Assembly (NCBI GenBank): GCA_903871435.1
Contig: CAIQGU010000186.1
Coordinates: 1 to 10,285, forward strand
DNA length: 10,285 bases
Direction of reading: 5' to 3'
Origin: an uncultured Burkholderiales bacterium
Lineage (GTDB): Bacteria; Pseudomonadota; Gammaproteobacteria; Burkholderiales; Burkholderiaceae_F
The notes under the pieces are model-generated. The model saw nothing but the letters and a program-made list of their open reading frames with translations, had not been told where the DNA came from and did no database searches. This document shows, piece after piece, positions 1-6,222 of this stretch. Positions within the stretch are counted from its first letter, which is position 1; every line of letters begins with the position of its first letter. Made by a program: the position numbers and the translations under genes.

Positions 1-348
1 GGGCATGAGGGTCGGCGACTGGAAAACAAAAGCCAGCTTGCGGCCCGCGGATGCGCGCCCGCCAGCCGGCCGGCCCCACAGCGCGATGCGGCCCTGCGTG
101 GGCTCGAGCAGGCCGGCAATCATCTTGAGCAGCGTGCTCTTGCCGCAGCCTGATGGCCCCAGGAGGGTAACGAATTCGCCCGGCGCGATTCGCAGGCGCA
201 CCGGCTGCAGTGCCCGCGTGCCGTCGGGGTAGATCATGGCGGCGTCGTCGACGGCCACGGCAGGCGATTCAAGCCCGGCGATGGTCGCGGTGTCTGCGAT
301 GTACATCACCGGCGCCCCGCCTTCGCTGGTAGCGCTTCGCGCGGTCAT
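1..348 (-). CDS. ABC transporter ATP-binding protein, nitrate/sulfonate/taurine type (partial, C-terminus beyond window)
   Basis: This is the cytoplasmic ATPase of an ABC importer, of the SsuB/TauB/ThiZ type, which hydrolyses ATP to drive uptake of the ligand held by the neighbouring binding protein. The 116 visible residues contain a Walker A motif (GPSGCGKST, residues 64-72) and a Q-loop (FVFQSPTLMP, Q110). The signature motif, Walker B and switch histidine lie beyond the left edge. The ATG at 348 overlaps the upstream stop as ATGA, so the two genes are translationally coupled. About 30 residues precede the conserved nucleotide-binding fold, so the in-frame ATG at 306 is a possible alternative start. 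The permease is not visible and may follow downstream, outside the window. The ABC class is certain from the motifs; the substrate cannot be read from this fragment. Confidence 0.93.
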   Translation of the reverse strand, partial: MTARSATSEGGAPVMYIADTATIAGLESPAVAVDDAAMIYPDGTRALQPVRLRIAPGEFVTLLGPSGCGKSTLLKMIAGLLEPTQGRIALWGRPAGGRASAGRKLAFVFQSPTLMP

Positions 349-1364
349 GGCAGGACTTTGAGGTCCCGCACGAATTCCGTGGTGTAGGTTTTGGACAGGT
401 CGACCTTGGCCGGATCGACCAGGTGGGCAGAGACGAGGAAGTCGTAGCTGGCCTTGAGACGCGCGTCGGTCATGATGCCGATGCCCAAACGGGCGGCGTC
501 CCCCGAAGTCACCAGGCCGGTTTCCTTCAATTTGCGGACGCTGAACTCGAGCTGGTCATCGGTCATGGCCGGGTTGTCTCGCTTGATCAGTGCATTGCCG
601 GGCGCCGGATCGGCCAGATAGCTTTTCCAGCCCTCCGCTGAAGCCCGGACGAACGCTGCCAGGGCGGCGTGGCGGCTGCGGACCGTTTTTTCCATGCAGA
701 CGATGGTGGTCGAGTACGGCGGGTAGCCGTAGTCGCTGAGGAGGAAAGCATTGGCCTTCACGCCGGCCTTTTGCAGGGCATAGGGTTCCGAGGTGATGTA
801 GCCCTGCTGCACCAGGCTGCGGTCCGCCACGAAGGGCTGCACGTTGAAGGTGTAGGGACGGGCCTGGTCATCGGTGAAACCGTACCGCGCCTTGAGCCAG
901 GGCCAGAAATTCTGGTACGAACTGGCAGCGATGAGTATGGTGTGGTTGCGCATCTGTTCGAGCGAGCCCACGTCTTCATGGGCAATCAGCGCGTCCGGGT
1001 CCTTCTGGAACATGGCGGCCACCGTCACCAGGGGAACGCCGTTGGAGCGGGCCATTACCACCTGCAGATCGCTGGCGCCGATGATGCAGTCGGCCTGGCC
1101 AGCCGCCATCAGTTGCGTGATGTTGATCTGGGCGCCACCCATCCGCAGGTCCACGTCCAGGCCGTACTTGGCATATTGCCCGGTAGCCAGGGCCTGGTAG
1201 AAGCCGCCGTGCTCCGCCTCCGCATACCAGTTGGTCATGAATACGAATTTCTCGCTGGCGTGGGCAGTGGCAACCAGGGCACAAAGGCCCGCCAGAAGAA
1301 GCGGGGGAAACCGAGAAAACCGGGCGGCTGCCGGGCGAAGGAGATCGATCGTGCGCAGGATCAT
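345..1364 (-). CDS. NMT1/THI5-like ABC transporter substrate-binding protein
   Basis: This is a periplasmic binding protein of an ABC importer. I chose the ATG at 1364 (339 residues) because it gives a typical Sec signal peptide: basic residues within the first 18, a hydrophobic stretch PPLLLAGLCALVA, and an AHA|SEK cleavage site after about residue 36. A longer reading from 1499 would add 45 Pro/Arg-rich residues before the signal and is unlikely. The mature start resembles the NMT1/THI5 family: TNWYAEAEHGGFYQA (residues 44-58), YGLDVDLRMGG (67-77), then QLMAAGQADCIIGASD. Members bind pyrimidine precursors, sulfonates, nitrate or aromatic acids. The pattern is closest to the pyrimidine-like branch, but the ligand is not decidable here. 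Its stop overlaps the ATPase start by four bases. There is no clear Shine-Dalgarno sequence. Family assignment is firm; substrate is open. Confidence 0.9.
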   Translation of the reverse strand: MILRTIDLLRPAAARFSRFPPLLLAGLCALVATAHASEKFVFMTNWYAEAEHGGFYQALATGQYAKYGLDVDLRMGGAQINITQLMAAGQADCIIGASDLQVVMARSNGVPLVTVAAMFQKDPDALIAHEDVGSLEQMRNHTILIAASSYQNFWPWLKARYGFTDDQARPYTFNVQPFVADRSLVQQGYITSEPYALQKAGVKANAFLLSDYGYPPYSTTIVCMEKTVRSRHAALAAFVRASAEGWKSYLADPAPGNALIKRDNPAMTDDQLEFSVRKLKETGLVTSGDAARLGIGIMTDARLKASYDFLVSAHLVDPAKVDLSKTYTTEFVRDLKVLP

Positions 1365-1457
1365 GGCGGGATGGGTTCCGGATGGAGGGTTGGCGTGCCG
1401 GGTTCGGCGCGCTGCATTCGCCGGGAGGGATTCAGCGTTGAAAGTGCGACACGGCGG

Positions 1458-1466
1458 ATTATGACA
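1458..1466 (-). promoter_or_regulatory. candidate extended -10 promoter for the ABC uptake genes
   Basis: Reading the minus strand, TGTCATAAT fits an extended -10 element (TGn followed by CATAAT, one mismatch to TATAAT). No good -35 hexamer is seen at normal spacing, which extended -10 promoters tolerate. It would give a leader of roughly 85-90 bases before the substrate-binding protein start at 1364. The same place holds a GATT-N5-AATC inverted repeat (1457-1469). This is pattern matching only. Confidence 0.3.
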
Positions 1467-1636
1467 ATCAATACGGACCGGTAGTTCACGACAAATCACT
1501 TTATCCGGGTTCGACGGCGTTCGTCAGCGCACGGACCCCGCGGCGCCGCCGTGCTCGAATGCCTGCCGACGCGTCCGGCCAAGTAGCGGGCCGCAGTGCC
1601 GCGTTCCCCACACTCTCATTGCCGGGACCCATCACC

Positions 1637-2476
1637 ATGTTAAGAAGCGTCAAGGATCTTGGCGAATACGCCATAAGGGCTACCGACGGCGACGTCGGCC
1701 ACGTGCGGGATTTCTTTTTTGACGATCACGCCTGGGTGATACGGTACCTGGTGGTCGATACGGGCGGCTGGCTGGCCAGCCGCAAGGTGCTCATCACGCC
1801 GCTGTCCCTTGGCCATGCCAACTGGGCCGACAAGGTCCTGCCGGTTGCCATTTCCAAGGCGCAGGTGCGGGCGAGTCCCGACATCGATACCGAAAAGCCC
1901 GTGTCGCGCCAGCACGAAATGCAGTACCTGGGCTTTTACGGATACCCCTACTACTGGGGGGGTGGCGGCTTGTGGGGCATGAATGACTACCCGAGCCTGA
2001 TGCTGACCGGCAATGGCGGTTACGCAGCGCCGGAGTCCATTCCCGGGCGGCAGCAGGAAATCGATGCCGAGCTTGCGCGCGCACAGCGCCACCGCGACGA
2101 TGACCCGCACCTGCGCAGCGCGCGCGCCGTGCTCACCTACCACGTGCATGCGCGTGACGGGGATATCGGCCATGTTGACGGCCTGCTGGTCGACGAGCAG
2201 ACGTGGGCCATACGTTACCTCGTCGTCAACACGAGCAACTGGTGGCTCGGCCACCAGGTTCTGGTAGCACCCCAGTGGATACGTGCGGTGAGCTGGCTGG
2301 AAGCGGCCGTCAGCGTCGACATGACGCGCGAGGCCATTCGCAATGCGCCACCCTATGTTGCAACTCAGGATCTGGATCGCCTACGAGAAGGGGCAACCTA
2401 TGCGCACTACGGGCGTGTGGGTTATTGGGAGGACGAAGAGCGGCGCGGGCAGCCACTGGAGACCGAAATCGATTGA
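1637..2476 (+). CDS. tandem PRC-barrel domain protein
   Basis: This 279-residue protein is built from two copies of a PRC-barrel unit, the small beta-barrel also found in photosynthetic reaction-centre H subunits and RimM. Copy 1 (about residues 5-82) has DGDVGHVRDFFFDD, then WVIRYLVVDTGGWL and VLITP. Copy 2 (about 162-238) has DGDIGHVDGLLVDE, then WAIRYLVVNTSNWWLG and VLVAP, so the duplication is obvious. Between them lies a Tyr/Trp/Gly-rich stretch (residues 97-118, including YPYYWGGGGLWG), which is common in this family. No signal peptide or membrane helix is seen, so the protein is probably cytoplasmic. The ATG at 1637 is preferred over the in-frame start at 1559 because it begins right at the first domain and has a weak GGGA upstream. 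No specific role is established; stress- or envelope-related roles have been suggested for relatives. The gene stands alone, divergent from the ABC genes. Confidence 0.88.
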   Translation: MLRSVKDLGEYAIRATDGDVGHVRDFFFDDHAWVIRYLVVDTGGWLASRKVLITPLSLGHANWADKVLPVAISKAQVRASPDIDTEKPVSRQHEMQYLGFYGYPYYWGGGGLWGMNDYPSLMLTGNGGYAAPESIPGRQQEIDAELARAQRHRDDDPHLRSARAVLTYHVHARDGDIGHVDGLLVDEQTWAIRYLVVNTSNWWLGHQVLVAPQWIRAVSWLEAAVSVDMTREAIRNAPPYVATQDLDRLREGATYAHYGRVGYWEDEERRGQPLETEID

Positions 2477-2521
2477 AGCGCTCGATTGAAGTCGTCGATT
2501 GCAGTCGTCGGTTGAAGTCGT
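2470..2521 (+). repeat. four-copy 13-bp tandem repeat over the PRC-barrel stop codon
   Basis: Four consecutive 13-base units start at 2470, 2483, 2496 and 2509. The consensus is CGATTGAAGTCGT. Unit 2 matches it fully, units 3 and 4 each differ by one base, and unit 1 ends in GCGCT instead of GTCGT. A fifth partial copy (CGA) follows at 2522. The TGA stop of the PRC-barrel gene (2474-2476) lies inside unit 1, so changes in copy number downstream of it would leave the protein unchanged and only lengthen or shorten the 3' untranslated region. No function is known to me. Confidence 0.85.
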
Positions 2522-2540
2522 CGAGAATTTCCGCAGCTTG

Positions 2541-2581
2541 AAACCGCCTGGCCGTCGGCAGTAGCCGCCAGCGGGCGGTTT
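2541..2581 (+). terminator. structured inverted repeat, possible terminator of the PRC-barrel gene
   Basis: AAACCGC at 2541-2547 pairs with GCGGTTT at 2575-2581. After a three-base bulge, CTGGC (2548-2552) pairs with GCCAG (2567-2571). A small inner GGC-AGTA-GCC hairpin sits at 2557-2566. The result is a long, imperfect stem-loop about 65 bases after the PRC-barrel stop. It is not followed by a T-run, so it may be a weak or Rho-assisted terminator, or simply an RNA 3' end structure. Confidence 0.4.
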
Positions 2582-2693
2582 GTAGCCTTGCAGATCGCGG
2601 TGCTGCGTTGCAAAAAAAGATAGTAGGATGGCGGTCCCTTGTTACTGCGGGGCCGCCTGAGCGAGGTTTCCGCGTACTGCTTCCTGGTTCAAG

Positions 2694-3632
2694 ATGCTCG
2701 CTGTCATTGAATCCCGCAGCCTGATACTGCGGGAGTACCTGCTGCTCACCAAGCCCGGAATCATCCTGGGCAATCTGGTCTCTTTCCTCGGGGGCTTCTT
2801 TCTTGCCTCGCGCGGCCGGATCGATGGTCTCCTGCTGCTCGAGACCGGCCTGGGCATTGCACTGGTCATGGCCTCTGGCTGTGTCTGCAACAATCTCATC
2901 GACCGCGATATCGACCGCATCATGACGCGCACGCGCCGGCGCAGCCTCGTCACTGGTGCAATTTCTCCGCTGGCCGCCGGTGTGATGGCGGCGCTGATGG
3001 GCGTGGCCGGATTCGCGCTGCTGGCCGCCGGTGGTGGCCTGCTCACGGTTGCGGTGGTTCTGGCCGGGCTTCTGACTTATGTCGTGCTCTACAGCCTGCA
3101 CTGGAAGCGGCAGTCCGTCCATGGCGCCCTGGTGGGCAGTCTTGCCGGCGCGACCGCCCCCGTTGCCGGGTATTGCGCCGTGACCGGTCAGTTCGACCTT
3201 GTTGCCCTGGTGCTGCTGGCGATTTTCTGTCTTTGGCAGATGCCGCACGCGCACGCCATTGCGATCGCGCGCCTGCGCGATTACGCCTCGGCGCGCATTC
3301 CGGTGTTGCCCGTGCGCGAGGGCATTGCCCGGACGAAGCGGCACATCCTCGTCTACATCCTGGCTTTCCTCGCTGCTGCTGCAGCCTTGCCCTTGTTGCA
3401 TGTCGTGGGCTGGGCCTACAGCGCGACCATGGCGCTGGTGGGCGCTGGCTGGTTGCGTCTGGCCGTGCAGGGACGCCGCGCCGCCGATGATCGCGCCTGG
3501 GCGCGCGGCGTGTTCGGGTTCTCCCTGCTCGTGGTGCTGGTGCTGAGCTTGATGATGGCCATCGACCCCGTTGCCGCGCCCTCAGCACCCGCGGCATCCA
3601 CGGCGCTGCGCGCGCTCAACGGCCCGGGCTGA
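2694..3632 (+). CDS. cyoE: protohaem IX farnesyltransferase (haem O synthase)
   Basis: This is an integral inner-membrane prenyltransferase of the UbiA superfamily that adds a farnesyl group to haem b, giving haem O for haem-copper quinol or cytochrome oxidases. It has the Asp-rich substrate motif NNLIDRDID (N66, D70, D74) followed by RTRRRSLVTGAISP, the conserved YSLHWKRQSVHG (133-144), GYCAVTGQFD (159-168) and LWQMPHAHAIAIARLRDY (180-197), and the late RAADDRAWARGVFGFS. These closely follow E. coli CyoE rather than the CtaB form. Several hydrophobic segments span the protein, as expected. At 312 residues it is slightly longer than E. coli CyoE (about 296), with a few extra N-terminal residues and an Ala/Pro-rich tail after the last helix. 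No oxidase subunit genes (cyoABCD) are beside it. No strong Shine-Dalgarno precedes the ATG. The 3' end overlaps the opposing eutC by 17 bases. Confidence 0.95.
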   Translation: MLAVIESRSLILREYLLLTKPGIILGNLVSFLGGFFLASRGRIDGLLLLETGLGIALVMASGCVCNNLIDRDIDRIMTRTRRRSLVTGAISPLAAGVMAALMGVAGFALLAAGGGLLTVAVVLAGLLTYVVLYSLHWKRQSVHGALVGSLAGATAPVAGYCAVTGQFDLVALVLLAIFCLWQMPHAHAIAIARLRDYASARIPVLPVREGIARTKRHILVYILAFLAAAAALPLLHVVGWAYSATMALVGAGWLRLAVQGRRAADDRAWARGVFGFSLLVVLVLSLMMAIDPVAAPSAPAASTALRALNGPG

Positions 3633-4533
3633 GCGGCACTTCTGGCGCGGGGGGCGCGGGTGTGTCCGCTGGCGCGCGCTCTGGTGCGTCGATAGCGGGC
3701 TCCCGCTCCGGCTCGCTGTCGCGGCTTTCGTCCTTCAAATCGACGCCGGTACGGCCCAGGCGCAGGGCGCCCGCGAGCAGATAGCGCAAGCGGCGCGCTG
3801 CTGCGTCGTAGGCCAGGCCCTCGGGCCGGATGTTGGAGATGCAGTTGCGCTCGGCGTCGGTACGGCCCGGCCGCGGACCCTGCGTGAGGTAGATGCCCAG
3901 GCTGTCGGGCGCGCTCAATCCGGGACGCTCGCCGATCAGCACGGCTACCTGACGTGCGCGCAGGATGGCGCCAATCTCGTCGCCCAGGGCCACGCGCGCC
4001 AGATCCGCCACGACGACGGGACCCAGCTGCCAGCCCGTCAAGAGCGGGCCAAGCAGGCGCAGCAAGGGCAGGGCGTGGCGCGCGGCAGCCAGCGCCGATA
4101 GCCCGTCAGCCACGACAACGACGAGATCCGGCGCGTTTCCCGCGGGTGCGGCGGCCGCCCATTCCTCCAAGCGTTCGCGGCTGGCGCTGGCCAGGCGGCG
4201 GCCCAGGTCGGGCCTGCGCAGGTATTGGTGACGGTCCGAGGCCGCGCTGGCGACACCGAGCGCGACGTATCCGTCGGCAGACAATTGCGCGAGCAGTGCT
4301 GCCTGCTGCGAAGGTTGGAAGACAGCATCGCGCGCCTGCGCCTGTGCCACGCCGAATTCGAGCAGCGCTCGCGTCGGCAGGCTCTGCCCGGCCCGCCCCA
4401 GGGCAATGCGCGCGGGCGTGAACCGGCGCAGCGCCTGCCAGGCATCGTGCTGGACGGCCCCGGGCCGGCGGGAGGCTTGCGGCCTCGCTGGCGCTGTGCT
4501 GTCGATGTCCTTTTCGGGGGGCGCGTCAGTCAT
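3616..4533 (-). CDS. eutC: ethanolamine ammonia-lyase small (light) subunit
   Basis: This is the small subunit of the adenosylcobalamin-dependent lyase that converts ethanolamine to acetaldehyde and ammonia. It pairs with EutB, and the cofactor sits at the interface. Family motifs are present: TPARIALGRAGQSLPT (39-54), YLRRPDLGRRL (104-114), ADGLSALAAARHA (142-154), ARVALGDEIG (179-188), and the hallmark run of residues 197-236 with VLIGERPGLSAPDSLG and DAERNCISNIRP. The ATG at 4533 has a good GGAGG Shine-Dalgarno and overlaps the eutB stop by eight bases (ATGACTGA), so translation is coupled. The family's usual AHA-x-ARDAV appears here as AQAQARDAV, a His-to-Gln change. After the conserved end (GVDLKD, residue 268) an acidic, Pro/Ala-rich tail of about 37 residues follows, probably disordered. 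Length is 305 residues, close to the family norm plus this tail. Confidence 0.95.
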   Translation of the reverse strand: MTDAPPEKDIDSTAPARPQASRRPGAVQHDAWQALRRFTPARIALGRAGQSLPTRALLEFGVAQAQARDAVFQPSQQAALLAQLSADGYVALGVASAASDRHQYLRRPDLGRRLASASRERLEEWAAAAPAGNAPDLVVVVADGLSALAAARHALPLLRLLGPLLTGWQLGPVVVADLARVALGDEIGAILRARQVAVLIGERPGLSAPDSLGIYLTQGPRPGRTDAERNCISNIRPEGLAYDAAARRLRYLLAGALRLGRTGVDLKDESRDSEPEREPAIDAPERAPADTPAPPAPEVPLSPGR

Positions 4534-5923
4534 TGCCGGCCTCCAGGGCACGCGCATGGCCGAGCAGGCCGGGCGCGTCGTCTGCGCGCTGCAAGCGCCC
4601 GGACGGATCGATGAGCCGCATCCGCTCCAGCCATCGTTCGAACTCGGGGGCACGGCCCAGGCCGAGCGCCGAGCGCAGATACAAGCCGTCGTGGAACGAT
4701 GTGCTCTGATATTGCAGCATCACATCGTCGGCGCCGGGTATGCCCATGATGAAGTTGACGCCGGCCACGCCCAGCAGGGTGAGCAGGGTATCGACGTCGT
4801 CCTGGTCGGCCTGGGCATGGTTCGTGTAGCAGATGTCCATCCCCATCGGCAGGCCCAGCAGCTTGCCGCAGAAATGATCCTCCAGGCCCGCGCGAATGAT
4901 CTGCTTGCCGTCATAGAGGTATTCGGGGCCGATGAAGCCCACGACGCTGTTGACGAGCAGTGGCGCGTAGGCGCGCGCGACCGCGTAAGCACGCGCCTCG
5001 CAGGTCTGCTGGTCGACGCCATGGTGCGCATTGGCCGACAGCGCGCTGCCCTGGCCGGTTTCGAAATACATCACGTTGCGGCCCACGGTGCCGCGCTGCA
5101 GTGCCTGGGCAGCGGCGTGGGCCTCGCGCAGCAGGGCCAGGTTGATACCGAAGGCCGCGTTGGCCTGCTCGGTGCCGGCCACCGATTGAAAGACCAGGTC
5201 GACGGGCGCTCCCTTGTCGATGGCCGCCAGCGTGTTGGTCACGTGCGTGAGCACGCAGGTTTGCGTGGGAATCTCGTGGCGCTGGCGGATCTCGTCGAGC
5301 AGATGCAGCAGCCCGAGGATCGTGGGCAGGTTGTCACTCGCGGGGTTGAGGCCGATGACGGCGTCGCCGGCGCCGTAAAAAAGGCCGTCGATGATGGAGG
5401 CGGCAATGCCGCGCGGATCATCCGTGGGGTGGTTGGGCTGCAGCCGCACGGCAAGGCGGCCGGGCAGCCCCAGTGTGCAGCGAAACGCCGTGACGACGCG
5501 GCACTTGGCCGCAACCAGCACCAGATCCTGGTTGCGCATGAGTTTGCTCACCGCTGCCGCCATCTCGGGCGTGATGCCGGGCGCCAGGGATTTGAGGCCG
5601 TCGCCATCGCACTCCGGAGACAGCAGGAAGTCGCGCAGTTCGCCGACCGTCAGGCTGGCAATGGGTGCGAAAGCCGCCGCGTCGTGGCTGTCGACGATGA
5701 GCCGCGTCACTTCATCGGCCTCGTACGGGATGACACTCTCATCGAGGAAGCGGCTCAAGGGCAGGTCGGCCAGCGCCATGCGCGCTGCCATGCGCTCCTG
5801 CTCGGATGTGGCCGCCACACCGGCGAGTTCGTCCCCGCTGCGCACCGGTCCCGCCCGGGCAAGGAGCGCGCGCAGGTCCGCGAACCGGTAGGTGTTGCTG
5901 GCGACGGTATGGGTGTAGGCCAC
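4526..5923 (-). CDS. eutB: ethanolamine ammonia-lyase large (heavy) subunit
   Basis: This is the catalytic TIM-barrel subunit of ethanolamine ammonia-lyase (465 residues; E. coli about 453). Residues known in the E. coli enzyme to bind substrate are all present: R160 and Q162 (in VRLQPNH), N193 (GLNPASDNLP), the glutamate in MYFETGQGS (E288, E. coli Glu287) and the aspartate in GMDICYTNHAQ (D363, E. coli Asp362), so the enzyme should be active. Translation starts at GTG (5923), giving MAYTHTVASNTYRFADL, which matches the usual N-terminus; no good Shine-Dalgarno precedes it. eutC follows with an eight-base overlap. No reactivating factor, permease, acetaldehyde dehydrogenase, regulator or microcompartment shell genes are in the window, so the pair probably gives simple nitrogen or carbon scavenging from ethanolamine in the cytosol. 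No cobalamin riboswitch pattern is seen upstream. Confidence 0.96.
   Translation of the reverse strand: MAYTHTVASNTYRFADLRALLARAGPVRSGDELAGVAATSEQERMAARMALADLPLSRFLDESVIPYEADEVTRLIVDSHDAAAFAPIASLTVGELRDFLLSPECDGDGLKSLAPGITPEMAAAVSKLMRNQDLVLVAAKCRVVTAFRCTLGLPGRLAVRLQPNHPTDDPRGIAASIIDGLFYGAGDAVIGLNPASDNLPTILGLLHLLDEIRQRHEIPTQTCVLTHVTNTLAAIDKGAPVDLVFQSVAGTEQANAAFGINLALLREAHAAAQALQRGTVGRNVMYFETGQGSALSANAHHGVDQQTCEARAYAVARAYAPLLVNSVVGFIGPEYLYDGKQIIRAGLEDHFCGKLLGLPMGMDICYTNHAQADQDDVDTLLTLLGVAGVNFIMGIPGADDVMLQYQSTSFHDGLYLRSALGLGRAPEFERWLERMRLIDPSGRLQRADDAPGLLGHARALEAGND
4540..4544 (-). promoter_or_regulatory. ribosome binding site of eutC
   Basis: On the minus strand GGAGG lies six bases before the ATG at 4533, inside the end of eutB. 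It fixes the eutC start and argues against the longer in-frame reading that begins at 4653, which would have eutC overlap eutB by about 130 bases. Confidence 0.8.
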
Positions 5924-6017
5924 GGCAGCATCGTATTGGAGCGCGCGCCATGCGGCAACACAACAATTGCCTTTGTGCCCTTTGTTCCGGTGAACTGCCG
6001 ATCAGCAGGGCGCGGGG

Positions 6018-6034
6018 CTGCCACCCGCTGGCAG
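6018..6034. promoter_or_regulatory. inverted repeat CTGCCA-N5-TGGCAG, possible operator
   Basis: A perfect 6-base inverted repeat with a 5-base centre lies in the divergent region between eutB (start 5923) and the DUF4397 gene. It is about 95 bases upstream of eutB and about 55 bases before the candidate -10 element of the DUF4397 gene, a reasonable place for a dimeric regulator to act on either. It could also form an RNA hairpin in a eutB leader. No regulator can be named. Confidence 0.3.
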
Positions 6035-6085
6035 GGTCCTTTATGAACACGGTTACATCGGCTTACCCGGGCCGTGGCACGAAGT

Positions 6086-6094
6086 TGTTACAAT
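6086..6094 (+). promoter_or_regulatory. candidate extended -10 promoter for the DUF4397 lipoprotein gene
   Basis: TGTTACAAT fits the extended -10 form (TGn then TACAAT, one mismatch to TATAAT). The -35 region is weak. Transcription would begin near 6101, leaving a leader of about 110-120 bases that includes a GTGTGCC-CAT-GGCACGC hairpin (6138-6154, one G-U pair). This is pattern matching only. Confidence 0.4.
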
Positions 6095-6222
6095 GCCCCG
6101 CTTTCTGCCGTGTTAGCAGGCCGTAAACGCTGTGCGAGTGTGCCCATGGCACGCAGGCAGCCCACATTGCCCTCGACGCAGCGCAACCCCACCATGAGAC
6201 TGTCCAAAACATGCAATCTGTG

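Noticed and set aside
669..1484. 271-codon plus-strand frame opposite the substrate-binding protein
   Set aside because: Antisense to a clear ABC binding protein; composition is typical of a shadow frame.
1365..1636. TPP riboswitch upstream of the NMT1-like gene
   Set aside because: The conserved CTGAGA and the second conserved half are not found on the minus strand.
2470..2521. CRISPR-like array
   Set aside because: Units are directly adjacent 13-mers with no spacers, so this is a simple tandem repeat.
2310..3401. 363-codon minus-strand frame opposite cyoE and the end of the PRC-barrel gene
   Set aside because: Gln/Arg/His-rich translation without domains, antisense to two well-supported genes; a shadow frame.
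4406..6046. 546-codon open frame on the plus strand opposite eutBC
   Set aside because: It lies fully antisense to two certain genes, has no family features, and is the usual shadow of high-GC coding DNA.
5924..6060. Cobalamin riboswitch upstream of eutB
   Set aside because: No B12-box-like sequence is seen and the leader is too short for the full element.
6075..6090. Sigma-54 promoter (TGGCACG followed by TTGT)
   Set aside because: The spacing is one base short and the -12 GC is missing; the extended -10 reading fits better.
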